A stretch of DNA of 64,000 nucleotides from Bradyrhizobium erythrophlei (GCF_900129505.1 NZ_LT670818.1:7163001-7227000), one strand, 5' to 3'; numbered from the stretch's first letter, positions 44,202-53,937 are shown. Notes: a model not told the origin generated them from the sequence alone. Program-made: numbers and translations.

Positions 44202-44215
44202 CGTGAAATGAAACA
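44202..44215. promoter_or_regulatory. putative GntR operator D (CGTGAAATGAAACA)
   Basis: The complement is identical to operator B. It lies 84 bases upstream of the UbiD gene start in the 292-bp divergent region with tctA. Two sites 104 bp apart could control both genes, and no other gene lies in this region. Confidence 0.6.
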
Positions 44216-44298
44216 TTTTTTATTCTGGCATGGTTGTTGCTCTGAGATAGCCGACGACAAGGCGGCATGCCGGCAAAGATCAAGGGAACCAAGACCCC

Positions 44299-45738
44299 AT
44301 GTTACACGTACCGAATAACTCCTATTTCGAGTCACTCCGGGACCTCCTTTCTCATCTGGAAAAGATCGGAAAGCTGCGAAGAATCACCAAGCACGTCGAT
44401 AAGGATTGGGAAATCGCCTGCGTTACGCGCCAGGTCATGTACCAGCGGCCGGAAAATCGCTACGCGCTTCTTTTCGAAAATATTTCTGGATTCGAGACGC
44501 CGGTCGCGACGAACACACTCGGTGCGTCTCGCGACATATATGCCACCGCTCTCGGCGTTCCGTCCATTGACGGCCGTATCGACAAGGAAGCAATCCGCAC
44601 GAAATGGGCTACCGCGCTAAGCGCGCCGATTCCGCCGGTCGTGGTCAAGACCGGCCCCTGCAAGGAAAACGTCATGCGGGGAAAAGATGTCAACCTGCTA
44701 AAATTTCCGATTCCGACATGGACGCCAGGTCTCGATGCCGGCGCTTATCTGTCGGCCGGTGCCGTGATTCAGGTAGATCCGGAAACCGGCATTCAGAATG
44801 CCGGCGTTTATCGCGGAATGATCAAGGGACCGAATCGGATCGGGGTCCTGGTACAGCCCGCAAAGCATTCCGGCATCATCATGCAAAAATATGAGGCCAC
44901 GAATAAGCCGATGCCGATCGCGATCGCGATCGGTTCGCCGCCGTACCTCGGGATGACGTCAGTGGGAAGGGTTCCCTTCGGTGTCGACGAAATGGCGGTC
45001 GCCGGAGGGCTCGGCGGTCAGCCGATGGAAATCGTGAAGTGCGAGACCATCGATTTGATGGTCCCGGCGCATGCCGAAATGATCATCGAGGGAATTGTGC
45101 AGCCTCACTTCCGCGAACAGGAGGGACCGTTCGGCGAATTCTACGGGCATATGGGTCCCGTCGCGCAATCGCCGGTAATCGAGGTCACCGCAATCACTTA
45201 TAGAAACGGTACCATTCATCAGGGTTTCCAGGAGCAAATGCCGCCGAGCGAAGGCAGCTGCATCAAGGATATCGCGATGGAATCCATTCTTCTCACCGGG
45301 CTCCGGCAATGCGGTATTCCCGGCGTGCTCGATGTCTATGTTCATCCGATGTCGTGCCAGTCGCACGTCGTCGTGAAGATCAAACCGCAGTTTCCATCAC
45401 ATGCGAAGGCGGTTTATTCAGGATGTTGGGCGGTTTATCCGAACCGCGCCAAGCAGGTCACTGTCGTTGAGGACGATTGCGACATCTACAACGACGACGA
45501 CGTCGCCTGGCACGTTTCGACGCGCGTCCAGCCCGACCGCGACTACACGATCTGGGAAAACGGCACCGGCCTTCCGCTCGATCCTTCAATGCCGAAAGAA
45601 CAGGCGATCTACAGCGGTAAAGTTGGCATCGACGCAACACGCAAACATGCTTATCCGCCGCGCTCCATGCCGCCGCGCGAACTGATGCAGACCGTACATG
45701 ATCAGTGGGAAAGCTACGGCCTCCCTCCCCTGGTGTGA
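44299..45738 (+). CDS. UbiD-family (de)carboxylase, prenyl-FMN dependent
   Basis: This 479-residue UbiD enzyme decarboxylates an aromatic or unsaturated acid. The proton-transfer triad is visible at R172 (NAGVYRG), E275 and E280 (HFREQEGPFGEFYG), matching the R173/E277/E282 arrangement of fungal Fdc1. The early PIPTWTPGLDAGAYLSAG and QVDPETGIQNAG bind prenyl-FMN and metal. It is a housekeeping-length UbiD but sits with a FAD hydroxylase, a Bug protein and its own UbiX, so it is probably a pathway enzyme. The start ATG is preceded by a purine-rich AAGGGAACCAAG. Confidence 0.93.
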   Translation: MLHVPNNSYFESLRDLLSHLEKIGKLRRITKHVDKDWEIACVTRQVMYQRPENRYALLFENISGFETPVATNTLGASRDIYATALGVPSIDGRIDKEAIRTKWATALSAPIPPVVVKTGPCKENVMRGKDVNLLKFPIPTWTPGLDAGAYLSAGAVIQVDPETGIQNAGVYRGMIKGPNRIGVLVQPAKHSGIIMQKYEATNKPMPIAIAIGSPPYLGMTSVGRVPFGVDEMAVAGGLGGQPMEIVKCETIDLMVPAHAEMIIEGIVQPHFREQEGPFGEFYGHMGPVAQSPVIEVTAITYRNGTIHQGFQEQMPPSEGSCIKDIAMESILLTGLRQCGIPGVLDVYVHPMSCQSHVVVKIKPQFPSHAKAVYSGCWAVYPNRAKQVTVVEDDCDIYNDDDVAWHVSTRVQPDRDYTIWENGTGLPLDPSMPKEQAIYSGKVGIDATRKHAYPPRSMPPRELMQTVHDQWESYGLPPLV

Positions 45739-45777
45739 CAGTTATCGATAGGTAGGCATCGGCAGGAAGGGTAAGAG

Positions 45778-46986
45778 ATGAAGGCCCGCGAGAAAGTCAT
45801 CATAGTCGGCGGTGGACCCGTGGGTCTTCTGTGTGCACTCAATCTGGCCTCGCACGATGTGCCGGTCCTCGTCCTTGAATCCCATCCGGAACTGTTTATG
45901 GACCTACGGGCGGGGTCGTTTCACCCGCCCACGTTGGAGGTGATGGAACCGCTTGGACTAACCGCAAAGTTGCTCGACATCGGCATTCCCGTTCACAAGT
46001 GGCAACTCCGCGATCGTAACAAAGGCATCATCGCTACATTTGAACTATCCCTGCTCGGTGACGAAACGCCATTTCCTTTCCGTCTCCATCTCGAGCAACA
46101 CCGCTTTACGCCGATCGTACTCGAAGAATTGCGCAAGCTGCCGAATGCAGAAGTGCGGTTTTCGAGTCATGTCGAAAACATCGCGCAGACCGACAGCGGC
46201 GTTCGCGTGACAGCGCGAACGCCGGACGGAGAAGAAGCATTCGAGAGCACCTGGGTCATCGGCGCCGACGGCGGCGGCAGCGTCGTCCGGAACTGCGCCG
46301 ATATCGAGTTCGAAGGATTCACCTTTCCCGAACGCTTTGCGCTCATCAGCACCACACATGACCTGGGCCACGATGGCTTCACAGATACCGCCTATATCTC
46401 GCATCCCGTCGAGTGGTGCGCGGTGTTTCGCCTGCCGGATCAGGGACCACCGGGGTTGTGGCGCTTTCTGTATGGGTGTGATCCCGACGAGAGCGAGCAG
46501 GACGCATTGTCCACGCCCAGGATCGAGAGACGGCTTCAGTCGGTTCAACCGAAATCGACGCCTTATGACATCGTTCACCGGACGATCTACCGGGTCCACC
46601 AGCGCGTCGCGACCACCTTTCGCAACGGCCGGCTTCTGATCGCCGGCGATGCGGCGCATCTCAACAATCCGATTGGCGGGTTCGGTTTAAACTGCGGATT
46701 GCAGGACGCGATGAACCTCACCGACAAACTCATTCGCGTCATTCACGCCGACGCATCGGACGATTTCCTGGGTCTGTATGTTCGGCAGCGGCGAACCGCC
46801 AACATCGAATACGTCCAGGAAGCCTCGATCCGCAACAAGCGGCTGCTGGAAGAAACCGACGAAAGCGTCAGGCTTTCGCGGCTCGACGACATGCGGCGTT
46901 CATCGCTTGATCCGTCACTTGCGAAGGCCGTTCTGATGCGTTCGTCCATGATCGACAGCATGCGACGCGCGAACTCGATCGTCTAA
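45778..46986 (+). CDS. FAD-dependent aromatic hydroxylase (PHBH/MhpA-like)
   Basis: This 402-residue class A flavin monooxygenase has the FAD loop IIVGGGPVGLLCALNLAS (8-25), the DG motif in VIGADGGGSVVR near 160 and the GD motif LLIAGDAAHLNNPIGGFGLN near 288. It inserts one oxygen into a phenolic ring using NAD(P)H and O2. It follows the UbiD gene by 39 bp, so a decarboxylation-hydroxylation pair is likely. C-terminal thioredoxin-like domain of PheA types is lacking. The substrate is not determinable. Confidence 0.92.
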   Translation: MKAREKVIIVGGGPVGLLCALNLASHDVPVLVLESHPELFMDLRAGSFHPPTLEVMEPLGLTAKLLDIGIPVHKWQLRDRNKGIIATFELSLLGDETPFPFRLHLEQHRFTPIVLEELRKLPNAEVRFSSHVENIAQTDSGVRVTARTPDGEEAFESTWVIGADGGGSVVRNCADIEFEGFTFPERFALISTTHDLGHDGFTDTAYISHPVEWCAVFRLPDQGPPGLWRFLYGCDPDESEQDALSTPRIERRLQSVQPKSTPYDIVHRTIYRVHQRVATTFRNGRLLIAGDAAHLNNPIGGFGLNCGLQDAMNLTDKLIRVIHADASDDFLGLYVRQRRTANIEYVQEASIRNKRLLEETDESVRLSRLDDMRRSSLDPSLAKAVLMRSSMIDSMRRANSIV

Positions 46987-47052
46987 TATCAAATAAAAGC
47001 CGGGAGAGCGACCTTGAGGACATACCGACATTTGTAAACTGGGGACGGTTGA

Positions 47053-48012
47053 ATGAAAATGGTCAGGTCACTGCTTCTCGCTGCGGCTATCGCTGCCTCG
47101 TCGTCCGCTCACGCTCAAACCTATCCGTTCAAACCAGTGACCATGATCATTCCGTTTCCGGCGGGCGGACGAACCGACGTGATCGGCCGGATTTTTGCGC
47201 AGAGCCTGCAAGACGCGTTGGGTAAACCGATCCCCGTGATCAACAAACCCGGCGCAAGCAGCGTTCTGGGATCGAACGAGGTCTCGGAGGCAGCTCCCGA
47301 CGGTTACACCATCGGCTTCTTCTCGACGGCAGCCGTGACGGCGCAATATACCGTTCCCACTCCGCTATCCCTCAAGAGCTTCGAACTCGTAGCTATCGTC
47401 AATGCCGATCCGGCGGCCCTTGCCGTTGCCGAGAGTGCACCGTGGAAATCGCTGCGTGATCTCGTCGCCGACGCGAGAACCAAGCCCGGTGCGCTTCGTC
47501 TCGGCATGATCCCGGGCGCTTCTTCGCAGATCTTCGCGGCGGGGTTCACGCGCGCGGCGGGCCTCGATCTCATCAGCGTTCCGTTCAAAGGCGATACCGA
47601 TGGAGCGATTGCGCTCGCTGGACACAACATCGACGTCCATTTCGCAGTTCCGGTGTCATACAAGAGTTTGGTCGAAAGCAAGAAGGTTCGTATTCTTGCG
47701 GTCGCTTCCGATGCGCCGTCGCCGATCTATGGAAATCTTCCCACGTTCAAGGATGGTGGTGTCGACCTGACGATCGGCGCTTTCCACGGAATCTTCGTGC
47801 CAGTCGGGACGCCATCCGCGGTCACGCAGAAGCTCGCCGACGCGCTCAAAATCGCCGTCGAACGGCCTGAGCTCAGGAAACGCATGGACGACGCAGGCGC
47901 GGCCATCGTCTTTCTGCGGGGAGACGAGGCGAAATCATATCTTGCGAAGCAGGATGAAACCTATCGGAATATCATCGAAGCGCTCGGTTTGCGCGTTGCT
48001 GCTGCCCACTAA
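47053..48012 (+). CDS. tripartite tricarboxylate transporter substrate-binding protein (Bug/TctC family)
   Basis: This 319-residue periplasmic protein has a signal peptide (cut after AHA, residue 21) and the Bug fold: TYPFKPVTMIIPFPAGGRTD, VINKPGASSVLGSNEVSEAA and GAFHGIFVPVGTP. These proteins deliver small carboxylates (including terephthalate and other aromatic acids) to TctA/TctB. It is separated from tctA/tctB by the UbiD and hydroxylase genes but is in the same controlled locus. It precedes ubiX by 15 bp. Confidence 0.93.
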   Translation: MKMVRSLLLAAAIAASSSAHAQTYPFKPVTMIIPFPAGGRTDVIGRIFAQSLQDALGKPIPVINKPGASSVLGSNEVSEAAPDGYTIGFFSTAAVTAQYTVPTPLSLKSFELVAIVNADPAALAVAESAPWKSLRDLVADARTKPGALRLGMIPGASSQIFAAGFTRAAGLDLISVPFKGDTDGAIALAGHNIDVHFAVPVSYKSLVESKKVRILAVASDAPSPIYGNLPTFKDGGVDLTIGAFHGIFVPVGTPSAVTQKLADALKIAVERPELRKRMDDAGAAIVFLRGDEAKSYLAKQDETYRNIIEALGLRVAAAH

Positions 48013-48027
48013 TTCGAGGCTGAACAT

Positions 48028-48675
48028 ATGACTGTATCCGATCGGCGCCGAATGATCGTCGGCATTAGCGGGGCTTCCGGTATCGTCTACGGCATTCGCA
48101 CGCTGGAGGTGCTTCAGCAGCTCGGTTACGAGACCCACCTGGTGATGACGAAATCCGCGCAAATTACGATGGCGCATGAAACGAGCGTGAAGGTTGCCGC
48201 GCTCGGAAGGATCGCCAGCGTCTTCCATCGTATCGAAGATATTGGAGCTTCGATCTCCAGCGGTTCGTTCAAGACCATGGGAATGATCGTCGCGCCATGC
48301 TCGATCAGAACGTTGTCGGAGATCGCGACGGGCATCACCTCTACACTGCTGACACGGGCGGCCGACGTCGTACTCAAGGAGCGACGGCGGCTTGTGCTGT
48401 TGGCCCGCGAGACCCCATTGCATCTCGGTCACCTCCGAAGCATGACGCAGCTCACGGAAATGGGCGCCATCGTTATGCCCCCAGTTCCTGCCTTCTACGC
48501 AAAGCCGCAAACCATCGACGACATCGTCAACCACACCGTTGGCCGGGCTCTCGACCTGTTCGATATCGATTGCAAAATGGTCAAGCGCTGGGGTGACCCG
48601 GATTCGAAGAGCGACCGGACACAATCGCGCGTCGACCACGATGAGGCTGTCGTCACCTCGATCGCTGCCCGCTGA
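48028..48675 (+). CDS. ubiX: flavin prenyltransferase UbiX
   Basis: This 215-residue enzyme makes prenyl-FMN, the cofactor of UbiD. It has the flavin loop VGISGASGIVYGIR near residue 12, VTKSA-like VMTKSAQITM near 40, IVAPCSIRTLSEIATG near 88, and the LLARETPLHLGHLRSMTQLT segment near 130 that binds prenyl phosphate. Its presence in the same run as the UbiD gene indicates that cofactor supply is part of the pathway. Confidence 0.95.
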   Translation: MTVSDRRRMIVGISGASGIVYGIRTLEVLQQLGYETHLVMTKSAQITMAHETSVKVAALGRIASVFHRIEDIGASISSGSFKTMGMIVAPCSIRTLSEIATGITSTLLTRAADVVLKERRRLVLLARETPLHLGHLRSMTQLTEMGAIVMPPVPAFYAKPQTIDDIVNHTVGRALDLFDIDCKMVKRWGDPDSKSDRTQSRVDHDEAVVTSIAAR

Positions 48676-48778
48676 TAAGCTTCATCGAACCCGAGCGACA
48701 AACTGCGAATTCCGCAGATCATTCGTATCGCCGCAGGCCGCGCGATAGGGACCTGCGTTCGAGAAGCGGCATGGCTCA

Positions 48779-49333
48779 ATGATCATCGACTGGATCGGTA
48801 ATATGCAGATGAACGAGTCCGCCGCAAACGAAGTCTGCTGGAACTTCGTGATCGAGCTCTATGCCAAACAAGGCGTCTCGCAGGCCTGCCTGCTACTACA
48901 GGATCAATTAGGCGTTGACGTCAGCTTTCTCCTGACCGCCATGTTCTATTCTGCCCGCCGGCAGGTGGATTTGACGGCGGACGAGATCGAAAAACTCGAC
49001 CGGCACATCTCGGCCTGGCGCAATGAGACCGTTCTTCCGCTTCGCAACCGTCGCCGCAGGCTCAAGGAAGGCAATCCAGCGGTCAAGGGACATTCGGCTG
49101 GCGAACTCTACCGTCAAATAAAAGCGGCTGAACTGTTGGCGGAGCGGCTGGAAATCGGTGCACTTGTGCAGCAGCTTGAGCAAATACCGGGCAACCCCGC
49201 GAGCGCGCAACCGAACCGAACGACCATCGAAGGTGTTGTCAAATACTTTGCCGATGCTTCGGAGCCGGGCAATCAGCTCGGCGATGCGGCCATTCAAAGC
49301 GCAATTTCGGTCCTCGATGCCGCATCGTCGTGA
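48779..49333 (+). CDS. TIGR02444/DUF2390-family protein
   Basis: This 184-residue helical cytoplasmic protein has the family motif W-N-F-x3-LYAKQGVSQACLLLQDQLGV, DVSFLLTAMF, then a basic loop WRNETVLPLRNRRRRLKEG. The function of this family is unknown; it is widespread in proteobacteria. ATG 48779 is used, but ATG 48803 or 48809 would place the start nearer the conserved core. Linkage to ubiX is likely positional only. Confidence 0.75.
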   Translation: MIIDWIGNMQMNESAANEVCWNFVIELYAKQGVSQACLLLQDQLGVDVSFLLTAMFYSARRQVDLTADEIEKLDRHISAWRNETVLPLRNRRRRLKEGNPAVKGHSAGELYRQIKAAELLAERLEIGALVQQLEQIPGNPASAQPNRTTIEGVVKYFADASEPGNQLGDAAIQSAISVLDAASS

Positions 49334-49407
49334 TCGTGGGTATGAATTTCCTGTTGCCTCGAGCGTTCCGAACACGTGCTTGATCACAGCCTGTTGCGCC
49401 AAACACG

Positions 49408-50139
49408 CTAAACGGAATGGACGAGTTCGGGTGCCGCTTCTCCACCCAAATAAGCTTTTGCGAGTTCGCCGGATCTGGATAAGACTGCGGTATCGCCATC
49501 CAGCAGCAAGCGCCCCAGCTTCAACACGTACCCATGATGCGCCGTCTGCAGGGCCAGCCTTGTATTCTGTTCCACTAAGAGGATTGACAAACCCGAGCCG
49601 TTGAGGGTTCGGATAAGTCTAAATATCTCTCGCACGAAAAGCGGACTTAGTCCGAGCGAAGGCTCATCCATCAAAAGAAGCCGGGGACGCGCCATCAGCG
49701 CACGGCCGATCGCCAGCATTTGCTGTTCGCCACCCGAGAGCACTGAACCAAGCTCACGTCGCCTACGTGCAAGGTTTGGGAACAGATCATAAATTTTGTC
49801 GAGGTCAGCGATGATCGCGCGATCCTTGCGTTGATACGCGCCCATCAGCAGATTTTCGTCGACGGAAAGCGACAACAAAATTCGCCGACCTTCGGGAACC
49901 AGCGCCATGCCGGCAGCGACCCGCCGAGCAGACGGCCATTTGGTGATGGTCTCTCCATTAAAGACTATTTTACCCAGAGAGGGCGTAACACCCATGATCG
50001 AATTGAGGACTGACGTTTTTCCAGCGCCATTGGCCCCAAGTATTGTGACGATCTGTCCCTCAGTAACCCCGATGTTGACGTCGGTTACAGCAACGACTCT
50101 GCCGTAGGAGACGTTGAGGCTGTTGACTTCAAGCAGCAT
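49408..50139 (-). CDS. livF: ABC transporter ATP-binding protein LivF, copy 2
   Basis: This 243-residue ATPase, aligned throughout with the 33074 protein, has Walker A GANGAGKTS, signature LSGGEQQML and Walker B RLLLMDEP. ATG 50139 gives the usual MLLEVNSLNVSYG start and overlaps livG copy 2 by 11 bp, exactly the overlap seen in copy 1. The open frame upstream is livG in another frame. It is separated from its livM/livH/SBP partners by the HpaB-type gene and debris. Confidence 0.94.
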   Translation of the reverse strand: MLLEVNSLNVSYGRVVAVTDVNIGVTEGQIVTILGANGAGKTSVLNSIMGVTPSLGKIVFNGETITKWPSARRVAAGMALVPEGRRILLSLSVDENLLMGAYQRKDRAIIADLDKIYDLFPNLARRRRELGSVLSGGEQQMLAIGRALMARPRLLLMDEPSLGLSPLFVREIFRLIRTLNGSGLSILLVEQNTRLALQTAHHGYVLKLGRLLLDGDTAVLSRSGELAKAYLGGEAAPELVHSV

Positions 50140-50962
50140 CGTCGCTCCCAGCGCTAGCGGAATAGGCGACCTCAACGTCGACGACGGAGCCGGAAGAAAC
50201 GTCAATAACGTCGTCCTTACCTAGATAGGCTTCGACAACCGCTGGATGCTTGAATACGTCCTTGGGTCTTCCTTCAGCAATCTTCCGGCCAAAATTCAAC
50301 GCCACAACGTGATCACAAAGGGAACCAACAAACTCAATGTCGTGTTCGACAATGAGAACACTCATCTCCTGGGGAAGAGACTTGACAAGTACCGACACGA
50401 GCTCCGCACGTTCGACAGTATTCAGGCCGGCTGCGGGTTCGTCCAGCAGGAGTAGTCTTGGCCGTGTAACAAGGGCACGCGCGATCTCAATGCGCTTTTG
50501 AACGCCATAAGGCAGTCCATCGGCGAGTTGGTTCATATCATCCCGCAATCCAACGCTTTCGATTGCCTGCCGTGCTTCCTCCAAATAACGGCGATTTGCA
50601 CGCCACTGGAGAGGAATGAAGTTGCGGTGCAGTTTTCCCACGTGATGATGCTGGCCAAGCATGACGTTTTCGAGAACTGTCAGGTGCTTCATCAATCGTA
50701 AATTTTGGAAAGTCCGTCCGATGCCAAGTTTGACCCGCCGGTCAATCGGGACTTCGTTAATGCGCTCGTTATCGAGGAGTATCTCTCCGGAGGTCGGTTG
50801 ATAGACGCCGCTCAGCAGATTGAAGACGGTGGTCTTTCCAGCGCCGTTCGGGCCAATCAGGCCGCACCGCGATCCCTTCTCGACAGCGATATCAAGGCTT
50901 TCCACCACAGCGAGGCCGCCGAAAGTTAGCGTGACACCGTGCACGAACAGCACGGGAATCAT
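50129..50962 (-). CDS. livG: ABC transporter ATP-binding protein LivG, copy 2
   Basis: This 277-residue ATPase is close to the 33795 protein: Walker A GPNGAGKTT, PYGVQKRIEIARAL, LLLLDEPAAGLN and VEHD. ATG 50962 (MIPVLFVHGVTLTFGGL) is preferred over the longer frame. It is transcribed from the left side of a fragment-rich gap (50963-51687), so promoter continuity with the HpaB-type gene upstream is plausible. Confidence 0.94.
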   Translation of the reverse strand: MIPVLFVHGVTLTFGGLAVVESLDIAVEKGSRCGLIGPNGAGKTTVFNLLSGVYQPTSGEILLDNERINEVPIDRRVKLGIGRTFQNLRLMKHLTVLENVMLGQHHHVGKLHRNFIPLQWRANRRYLEEARQAIESVGLRDDMNQLADGLPYGVQKRIEIARALVTRPRLLLLDEPAAGLNTVERAELVSVLVKSLPQEMSVLIVEHDIEFVGSLCDHVVALNFGRKIAEGRPKDVFKHPAVVEAYLGKDDVIDVSSGSVVDVEVAYSASAGSDDAA

Positions 50963-51189
50963 GAGCGCTGTCTCCTCACCTGCAGTTTCCCCTCGCGGCA
51001 ACCAACTCCGGCAAAGAAGCAAGGACCACCGCCCTGCCTGACCGCAATCACGCCCCTTTCTTGCTTTCCAGCCACGGCTGCACTCAAATCCAACCTCGTG
51101 CGATCCTTCAGTCTATTAGCAGGCGGCATGCCAACCAAGATTGCTATACTCCGGGAGGCAGTTGCATCGATGTGCGCGCCGATCCTATT

Positions 51190-51492
51190 TCGCACCAATG
51201 AACTCATTGTCCTGAACGGCAACCTTCAACATCGCCTCAACCGAAACGAATTTTCTGCCGGGCCTGCCGACGGTTGCGCCTCGATCCGCTTCCAGCCTGC
51301 AAATTAACAACCTGCCCGTTAAAGCTTGAGTCGATTTCAGCTTTACGCGTCCTGCATTCCAATGACTGCTCCGAAACTGCTCCTAGAGACTTTGGACGGT
51401 CTCTTCAGAGTCGGCCTTATTGGTGCCAATGACCCCGCTTTGCCTTCGTTTAATCCACCCGGTGACGTAGACCGCAAGCGTCTTAGCAGTCG
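51190..51492 (-). pseudogene. FprA-like ferredoxin reductase, C-terminal remnant
   Basis: On the minus strand, LAVYVTGWIKRRQSGVIGTN and KADSEETVQSL match the FprA-like protein at 37378 (LYVAGWIKRGATGIIGTNRA), and about 80 codons further, GRPGRKFVSVEAMLKVAVQD matches its C-terminus (GRPRRKMVSIDAMLEVAV). The spacing is preserved, but frames are broken between them and the N-terminal 300 residues are missing. No other gene lies in 50963-51687. Confidence 0.7.
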
Positions 51493-51687
51493 CGCGGACA
51501 TGTTGCTGTAACTCTCTCCGGAATGGCATTCATCAAATGATCCGTGTTGCACGCAGCATCCCAGACGCTCATCCGAGATCGATGGCCACTAGCGACTATC
51601 GGAGGGGCTGTGATCCGCGCGGACACCGAACTGCCGGATACCTCGTGAAACCAACGCGCGTCCGGCAGATGGGCAGCTCTTACGATC

Positions 51688-53301
51688 TTAGTCGCGGCCT
51701 TTCGGCCAAAACAGATTGATATCGCTCGGATTCACAAGGTCCGGTACCGTCCAACCTTTGTGGTCGTATTCGTCCAAGCATTGTTCGACGAACGACTTCA
51801 TTCGAGAAGAAAGCCCCGAGTCATGGGCATCCTTGAACGCGTCGAGCTGACCCTGCTCGTAGTTCCCCGCATAATTGATCTCGTATAGCTCGTGGCGGGA
51901 TGCAAATTCAGATCCGACGGAATCCCAGAGAAGCTTGAGCAACTTTACGCGATCAATAGCTTCGATTCCATTCGAGCCGCGGACATATTTGTCAAGATAG
52001 GGCTTTAATTCCGGCTGTTCAAAATCCGCTCCACTGGAGGGAAGATAGATCAGGCCGGATGCGACCGTCTTGCTGATCAGATTTCTCATCCGGGAATAGG
52101 CGTCGGCCGCGAGATTTCGGTAGGCCAGGCAGGCTTCATAGTTCGGTTTGACATATTGCCCACACCATCGCTCGCCGGAGTGAACCATTGCGTCGGACAA
52201 ACTCCATATCAAGTGCCGTAACGCGATTGCCTCGCCAACGCTTGCCTGGACACCACGAAAGTCCTTGGTACCCGTGATTTCCACCGCCTTCAGCAGCATG
52301 CCACAGAAAAAATCCATCTTTACCGCGAGGCGCGCGCACCCGTGCATGAGATTGCGCCCGTCGTGCCCCACTTGCGCAGCGAAACGGTTCGAATTTTCGA
52401 CCCCGTACATCAGAACGTCTTCCCAAGGAACGAAAACCTTGTCGAGGATGAGGATTGTATCATTCTCGTCGAACCGACCGGAGAGCGGCGCATCAAACGG
52501 ACGCCCTGTCACACCGGAATTGAACTCATAGGAAGAGCGGCAGATCAATTTCACCCCGGGCGCATTTGGCGGCACAATGAAAACAGGGGAGAAGCGTTTC
52601 TCTTTGTGGATCACGTTGCCGTAGAAACCGACGTAAATATATTGGGTCAGCGGGGCTCCTGTCGCCACGACCTTGGCGCCGCTCACCACGATTCCGCCGT
52701 CAGTTTCCTCGTCGACCCGCACGAAGACATCCGACTGCTCGTTCGGAAGCTGCCGATCAACCGGCGGATGGACAATTGCATGGCCGAAATAAGGAACGCG
52801 CTCGCGTACGATGTCGTACCAGCGGTCGGCATTGGCCTGGTAATCCTGATAGACATTCTTATGGAGACCAAGGGTGCCGAACCAGGCCGCCTTGTAATCC
52901 GGGGTTCGGCCCATCCAACCGTAAGTCATGCGGGCCCATTCGACGATCGCATCCCGAGCGGCTACCTGCTCCGGGATTGACCGCGGTGCCTGAAAGAAGC
53001 GATGCGTACGCATACCGCTTCCGTTATCGATTGGAATGGTCAAAAGTTCGACTTTTTTCGGATCATGAAGTGAGTCGTACAGCCGGGCGATCATCCGCGC
53101 GGAATTTCTAAAGGCCGGATGGTTCGCCACATCCTTGACGCGTTGACCATTTATCCAGACCTCTCGGCCGTCATTCAGGCTCTGCAGATATTGTGCACCG
53201 GTGCAGGCGCCCACCTTGCCGGCCGCACCTGCCCTGATGGTGGGCGGCGCGTCAGGCATTACACCAGCTGTGCGTGCTGGCTGCGACACTATACTCTCCA
53301 T
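51688..53301 (-). CDS. 4-hydroxyphenylacetate 3-hydroxylase (HpaB)-family FADH2 monooxygenase
   Basis: This ~537-residue oxygenase component of a two-component flavin monooxygenase has GAQYLQSLNDGREVWINGQ, VRVDEETDGGIVVSGAKVVA, FVGFYGN, SPVFIVPPNAPGVKLICRSS, VFVPWEDVLMYG and SGERWCGQYVKPNY, the order seen in HpaB proteins. Start: ATG 53301 is taken; ATG 53310 and GTG 53289 (GGAG 6 bases upstream) are close alternatives. It needs reduced FAD, which the flavin reductases at 57805 or 63278 could give. It splits the second Liv operon, between SBP and livG. Confidence 0.88.
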   Translation of the reverse strand: MESIVSQPARTAGVMPDAPPTIRAGAAGKVGACTGAQYLQSLNDGREVWINGQRVKDVANHPAFRNSARMIARLYDSLHDPKKVELLTIPIDNGSGMRTHRFFQAPRSIPEQVAARDAIVEWARMTYGWMGRTPDYKAAWFGTLGLHKNVYQDYQANADRWYDIVRERVPYFGHAIVHPPVDRQLPNEQSDVFVRVDEETDGGIVVSGAKVVATGAPLTQYIYVGFYGNVIHKEKRFSPVFIVPPNAPGVKLICRSSYEFNSGVTGRPFDAPLSGRFDENDTILILDKVFVPWEDVLMYGVENSNRFAAQVGHDGRNLMHGCARLAVKMDFFCGMLLKAVEITGTKDFRGVQASVGEAIALRHLIWSLSDAMVHSGERWCGQYVKPNYEACLAYRNLAADAYSRMRNLISKTVASGLIYLPSSGADFEQPELKPYLDKYVRGSNGIEAIDRVKLLKLLWDSVGSEFASRHELYEINYAGNYEQGQLDAFKDAHDSGLSSRMKSFVEQCLDEYDHKGWTVPDLVNPSDINLFWPKGRD

Positions 53302-53696
53302 TATCTTCATACTCTCCATTGGATTTCGAGATACAAGTTTAGAGCTCAATCGCGCCACTGCAGCGTCCTCGCCCATCGTACCCAACGCGATGCCGAGGCG
53401 ACGGTGCATCATCAAGCCAGTTTCCGTGGTTTCCAAAAGCACCGCTCTGGACATTTCTATGGTACCGCTTCTTGCCAAGAGCGGCGCGGCCAATAACTCA
53501 GCGCGGCAAAGCTGTCCACGAGAACCGTCTTCTCGCTAATTTTCAAGGCTTCGCCTTCCTGCTCGGTTTGATAAACGGCGAACGGCGCGACGATACGCGG
53601 CAGCCCAGTGACGTGACGATCGCTGTGGATATTATAGTTGCTCGCAACGCGGAGCGCCTTCAATCGTCTTCGATCGTCTCGCGGCTATCACAATAG

Positions 53697-53927
53697 ATGA
53701 GGGCCGACGAAAATATTGTTCCCGGGGCTTCCCGTAGCAGGAACAACGAACCGCGAATAGATCGAGCCATTGTTACTGATCTGCGTGATCGCGCAGTTCG
53801 GAAACAGAGAAACGATCGCCACATTGATGTCGTCGTTACGATCCGGATGAAAGGCAACGAGGGACGACTCCGCGAGTTCAAGGTTAGCACGGCTCACCCA
53901 GGCACCTGCGTGGCAGCCGGATAACAA
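53697..53927 (-). pseudogene. possible Rieske oxygenase alpha-subunit fragment
   Basis: The minus strand reads VAIVSLFPNCAITQISNNGS and SRFVVPATGSPGN, resembling the central strand of ring-hydroxylating dioxygenase alpha subunits (xxxLFPxxxxQQIxN...RxxxP). Iron ligands and the Rieske domain are missing. The 53302-53696 stretch beside it holds no gene I can support. Identification is tentative. Confidence 0.3.
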
Positions 53928-53937
53928 CCACCCGGAA

